DNA of 64,000 nt from Metaphire vulgaris (taxonomy: Eukaryota > Annelida > Clitellata > Crassiclitellata > Megascolecidae), in NCBI GenBank assembly GCA_018105865.1, contig CM030851.1, positions 12,185,828-12,249,827 of the forward strand, written 5' to 3'. Below are positions 60,606-64,000 of the stretch, in pieces. The first letter of the stretch is position 1; every line of letters begins with the position of its first letter. The notes below the pieces were generated by a model. It ran no database searches. It saw nothing but the letters and a program-made list of their open reading frames with translations, and was not told the origin of the DNA. Both the position numbers and the translations under genes were made by a program.

Positions 60606-62748
60606 AACAATGATGATAACAATGATGTATCTGCCCAATGGCAGGTCCAATTGGCCTTATGGCCTAGAAATGAGATGGGTGAGAGAGTGTTCCATTGCCT
60701 TCCTCAAAGCACACACTGTGAGAATAAAACTGCAAAAATCTGAATTTAACAAAACTCTATAGTATGCAAGTACCTTGTTTCGTCTTGACTTGTTTGAACT
60801 GCCAAGATCATAGACCAAACAGCAGTCGTTAACAACTTCTATACAGCAGTGCTTCTTTGACAGAGTCTACAGCGAAATGCATATAAAATTATCATTAAAA
60901 CACTACTGATTCTTGATAAATTACAAGATAACACAATTCTCATTTCAAAATTAAGGACATTCCTGTTCACTTGCATAACATCTAACATATAGAGAAGAGA
61001 AATCAGTAAGAAAGTGCCTTTGATTGCACATTCAAAAATCTGGAACTCTTTTCCTTCCAACAAATCAAGGCTTAAAATACTGGTACATCTCTTCCACAAG
61101 TTTAGCATTTTTTCCATAGCCTGTCTTGCCATATCTCACTGTCACTGATCTCTGGAACAACCTGGTTCTTTCCAGATGGATTTGAAATACCAATTGATTG
61201 ATACCTCTAACGTGTTAGAACTGTGCTACGAAAGTGCATAATAATTATCATTCTTATTGCATCTAATGTATACAACTGAACTCAAACAGAAAATTACTTC
61301 ATAATGAAACTCATTAGACACAATTTTAACTGCAATGAAAATAAATAGCAAGATATTGGCATTTAGTTATGACTACACGTGCACTGATAGGGTTAAAATC
61401 TTATCCTCTGCAGCTAAAATCCACATAACATACAATCCATGTAACATACACTCCATGTAGCATACAATCCATGTAACGTAAGACTATAAATATAATTATG
61501 AAACTATGTGTCTACAAGCCTCAAGATGTCATAATTTGAATGCAATGATATCATAAATGCTTAAACGTTAGAAATAATAAACTACAGACCTTTGAGGCCA
61601 CAGACACATGGCAGCCAATGTCACGACCTACGGTGTTTACCCCTACAGCAAAACAAAACAGCAAGGTTCATTCTACTTTGACAGGGATGCAATACTGAGT
61701 TCTCTGCCCAAAGGCAGGTTCAACTGGCTCTCATGCCACCCCAAGGATGACTGGAGTTTCTGATCGCCATCCTCACAGACAACTATGGGTGAACAACTTG
61801 CGCATGGATACTATGCAGTTTTCAGAATTAGTTTAGAACCTACTAATCTTCGATTGAATGGCAAGAATCCGACCATTACTCTACTGCACCCCAGTGGTGG
61901 TTCCAGAACATGGCAAGTGGGGGGAGGCAACTTCTAAGCATGGTGGGCCAACCATTTGTTGATAAGTATGTACTAGTAAGTATAGAGTCCCAACAGAGGG
62001 GGCCAGGCATTCAATATGTGGGGCAAAGGCTCCCCATGTGGAGCCGCCACTTCCGCATCCCCTGACTACTATGGAAAATGTTTTAAACTTATTCAAGCTT
62101 TTCCAATTTCGTACTCTTTAAGTTAAACCTTTATCTCATAATTCAACACAAAGGAAGAACTTTTTAATAGTATTTAGTGAAATTAGGGTCAAGTGAAACT
62201 TTAAATATGACAATGCGGATTCTTACCAGAAATTATTAAATTCAAAGGTTCACAACTTTAACCCCTCACATTCTGTCAGTGAAAAGCAAATGATTAATAA
62301 AAGAAAATAAAAACATACATGCATACAAACCTCCAAAAAGAGGAAACCACGCTTCTTCCAAATTTTTCTGCTTCAGAAATTTCAGGAAACCAATCTACGA
62401 TTAAAATATTACATTGCACAATAAAAGGCAATAAGGAGACACCTCTCCCGTTTAAAATATTTTCAACACTGTGCGGTTAGATCAAGATTATATTTATCTG
62501 TTCATTCACCTCTTAGAACGTATAGCATTAAAAGGAATGCTTTTAATCCCTTTACTGGTCATGACTCATATCTGCCTCCATTTTACATAATACATTACAA
62601 ATAAATGGCCTGTAATGAAGATAATAAGTAAATCTGATTGCACCATCACACGAACAAGACTTACTGGAGTGCCAGCTTTTCTAGGAGTTCTCTCGACATC
62701 GTCAAAATCGAGCGCTTCAATAACTTGAGTAGCCTCATCATCGTCCAT
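48647..62748 (-). CDS. MDC1: MDC1-like DNA-damage checkpoint mediator
   Basis: Twenty exons encode about 1,620 residues. Exons: 62748-62665, 62394-62331, 61642-61590, 60866-60774, 60497-60408, 59683-59510, 59184-59088, 58896-58837, 58476-58337, 58185-58083, 57346-57252, 56975-55498, 54764-54718, 54056-52386, 51985-51894, 51465-51397, 50763-50663, 49956-49801, 49319-49294 and 48826-48647. Exons 2-5 form an FHA domain (VNTVGRD, TLSKKHCCIEV, VYDLGSSNKSRRNK). Exons 6-14 are acidic and TQ-rich, with four TQxF and four TQxY sites. Exons 15-20 form tandem BRCTs: KVMFTGF, GGEMVDSIYDCTHLVT, RRTVKFLCG, LPIVSQKWLEAS and ENVIIVTCEDKD. The Thr of FTG and the Arg/Lys of RTVK, which bind phospho-H2AX in human MDC1, are kept. 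MDC1 docks on phosphorylated H2AX at breaks and recruits RNF8 through TQxF. Exon 12 has one extra base (about 56520-56580), exon 14 lacks one (A4 run 52773-52776), and the 50663/49956 junction is out of phase by one. Confidence 0.9.
49632..49758. mobile_element. MITE with GGGGCTCATCCATATAGTA ends
   Basis: GGGGCTCATCCATATAGTAC pairs with ATACGTACTACATGGAGGGA followed by CCC. It is a 127-bp copy in an MDC1 intron, related to 48433-48561. Confidence 0.78.
50990..51068. mobile_element. TTAA MITE copy
   Basis: TTAACCACTTAACTGGCC through GGCTGGTTAAGGGGTTAA, with AACTCAATGTAAAATGGACA in the core. It lies in an MDC1 intron. Confidence 0.8.
51155..51253. mobile_element. Partial CAGGGATATTT-family MITE
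   Basis: ATTTTGTATGCACTTGTCAC, ATTACCAAATTGGGG and the end AAAAATATCCCTG match the complement of 38538-38704. One end is missing. Confidence 0.65.
55187..55285 (+). mobile_element. Short retroposon end with GGCGCTATAGAAATCCACG
   Basis: AAGAATAAGCAGCTACTGTT and CCAAGGCGCTATAGAAATCC are followed by ACGAAATTTTACTTTACTTT. It is the same family as 24736-24815. It lies in the MDC1 intron between exons 12 and 13. Confidence 0.65.
57619..57697. mobile_element. Second copy of the palindromic mariner-like MITE
   Basis: CAGGGTGGCACAAAAAATCC and the complementary GTCCGGTTTTTTTTGCACCA correspond to 29911-29978, with more divergence. It is flanked by TA at the left. It lies in an MDC1 intron. Confidence 0.7.
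59940..60116. mobile_element. hAT-type MITE, CAGTGGCGGCTC family
   Basis: The left end CAGTGTTGGCTCCAGG and the right end GGAGCCGCCACTG are flanked by perfect 8-bp GGGTAGTA copies (59932-59939 and 60117-60124). The body matches 18268-18461. It lies in an MDC1 intron. Confidence 0.9.
61892..62051. mobile_element. Diverged hAT-type MITE, CAGTGGCGGCTC family
   Basis: CAGTGGTGGTTCCAG at the left and GTGGAGCCGCCACT at the right bracket a body matching 18268. The flanks CTGCACCC and CCGCATCC agree at six of eight positions, suggesting an older insertion. It lies in an MDC1 intron. Confidence 0.75.
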
Positions 62749-64000
62749 TATTGTCAAGTAAATCAGTCAACTCACTGAAAAATATATTTACCCAAAGTGT
62801 TACCAATATTTATATGAAAGATCACTATTTATTTACAAAAGCAATGAATCCATAAATGAGATGTTAACCCCGCTACAAGCTGTAATGCACAAATGTATCC
62901 ATTTTACATTACGCTACAAATAACTGGCCAGTAAAGTGGTTAACTAAACAAAAACAGCCATTAAACTTTCACTACTGATCTTGCATCACTAAATACTTGG
63001 GGATCGTTGTTGTCGAGGCACAGTGACAGACCAATATAAGATAGAGAGGGACTCCAATATCAATACCATCAACAAGAAAGTCTTTTAAATCCTTGGATGT
63101 ACATCTTAAAAAGTACATGTTTGTGGAAATTTGTCCAAAATAGTTGTCCGCTGTACTATTTCAAATAATATCCCCACTTTCAGCAGCTATGCTAACTACT
63201 ACATTTCAGTCATTGCCATAATAGCACTATATTGATTGACTGACTGACTGATTGATTGATCAGGATGCATTACATGCGTTCACTGCTGTTATGGATTTTT
63301 ATTGTAACTACAAAAAAGTTTACAGTCAATCATGCTATTAGAAGCTTTATCAATCCAATTTACTTGTACTTCTAATTCTAACCACATGCATTGATTGACC
63401 GATTACTATAACTTGAATTCTAAAGTGATATAGGAGATGTATGAAAACCGCCATCGGCTGATGCCCTGGGCATTATGATAGTGGCGCTATAGAAGTTTAT
63501 TGAATGACTATAAATTGATTGGCCGGTTGACCGATTAAACTAAGCGCGTAGGAACAAACAGCCACCGATACTATTTACAAAAGCGCTATATTAATATATA
63601 AATTCACGAGATCTTAGTTCATGAAGCGCAAAAATTGAACAGTTGGCATCCCATGGTCAGAGAAAATGAGAAAAGAGGGTTAATGGGTGCACAACATGGG
63701 AATGGTCTTAGGATGAAGCGACAAAATAATCATTTGCAGTCAAATAGTTCTCCGGCGATCGAATGCCGATTATTAATTGTTAGATTGGATATATTAAATC
63801 ATTTAAAACCCTATTCTACGCATAAGAGATCACCATAGTACTTCCATGTCAACTTACCGCCATGTAGAAATCTAAGTAAGTAAGTTAAATTCTTAAGAAT
63901 TTTATAGCGCTTGAATTGGTAACACCGTAATAGCTGCTTGTTCTGAGGTGTCCCAAGTTTTAAATTGTCTGTCATTTTGAATAGCCATTGTCAAGATACT
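62749..64000. other. MDC1 upstream flank with repeats, no gene recognised
   Basis: It contains a TTAA MITE at 62864-62943, TGATTGACTGACTGATTG runs near 63230-63260, and two short retroposon ends of the GCGCTATA family (63538-63620 plus, 63870-63945 minus). The small reading frame at 63635-63838 has no recognisable homology. Confidence 0.55.
62864..62943. mobile_element. TTAA MITE copy upstream of MDC1
   Basis: TTAACCCCGCTACAAGC through TGGCCAGTAAAGTGGTTAA is 80 bp, the same length as the other full copies. The core has TCCATTTTACATTACGC. A half copy starts at 62543. Confidence 0.7.

Overview
This is nuclear DNA from an animal. It has spliced genes with consensus GT-AG and some GC-AG junctions, families found only in bilaterian animals, and very abundant trinucleotide microsatellites and short DNA-transposon derivatives. 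The gene set and the repeat style suggest a marine invertebrate (deuterostome or lophotrochozoan), but the sequence alone does not settle the phylum. Gene models below were built by hand by matching exon phases and family motifs, with no transcript data.

Layout. (1) 182-8449, plus strand: the 3' part of a multi-RGS-domain protein, most like RGS22; its 5' exons lie outside the window. (2) 8450-12800: a nest of non-autonomous DNA transposons and hairpins. (3) 13590-14559, plus: a KCTD8/12/16-type protein in one coding exon; a minus-strand LINE sits 18 bp after its stop. (4) 15750-19790: LINE/SINE tails, a 338-bp tandem repeat and a hAT-type MITE. (5) 19793-26436, minus: a compact protocadherin of about seven exons with five cadherin repeats, one transmembrane helix and a long cytoplasmic tail. 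(6) 26437-38255: about 12 kb with no recognisable gene, full of MITEs and microsatellites. (7) 38256-46921, minus: a complete ten-exon inositol-tetrakisphosphate 1-kinase (ITPK1). (8) 48647-62748, minus: a twenty-exon MDC1 homologue (FHA, TQ-rich middle, tandem BRCT). (9) 62749-64000: upstream DNA with repeats.

The genes are unrelated in function (G-protein signalling, GABA-B receptor auxiliary subunit type, adhesion, inositol phosphate metabolism, DNA-damage signalling), so no operon-like cooperation is implied. ITPK1 and MDC1 lie head-to-tail 1.7 kb apart.

Two themes stand out. First, well-supported exons in the RGS, protocadherin and MDC1 genes each carry an isolated one-base frameshift, often in a short homopolymer. 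Exon-phase arithmetic agrees in the clearest cases, so consensus sequencing errors are the likeliest cause. Second, many repeats can be read down to target-site duplications: hAT-type MITEs with perfect 8-bp duplications, an 80-bp TTAA-flanked family, palindromic TA-flanked elements, and a LINE whose 3' tail recurs in the same orientation at four other sites, one of them behind a tRNA-like SINE head.
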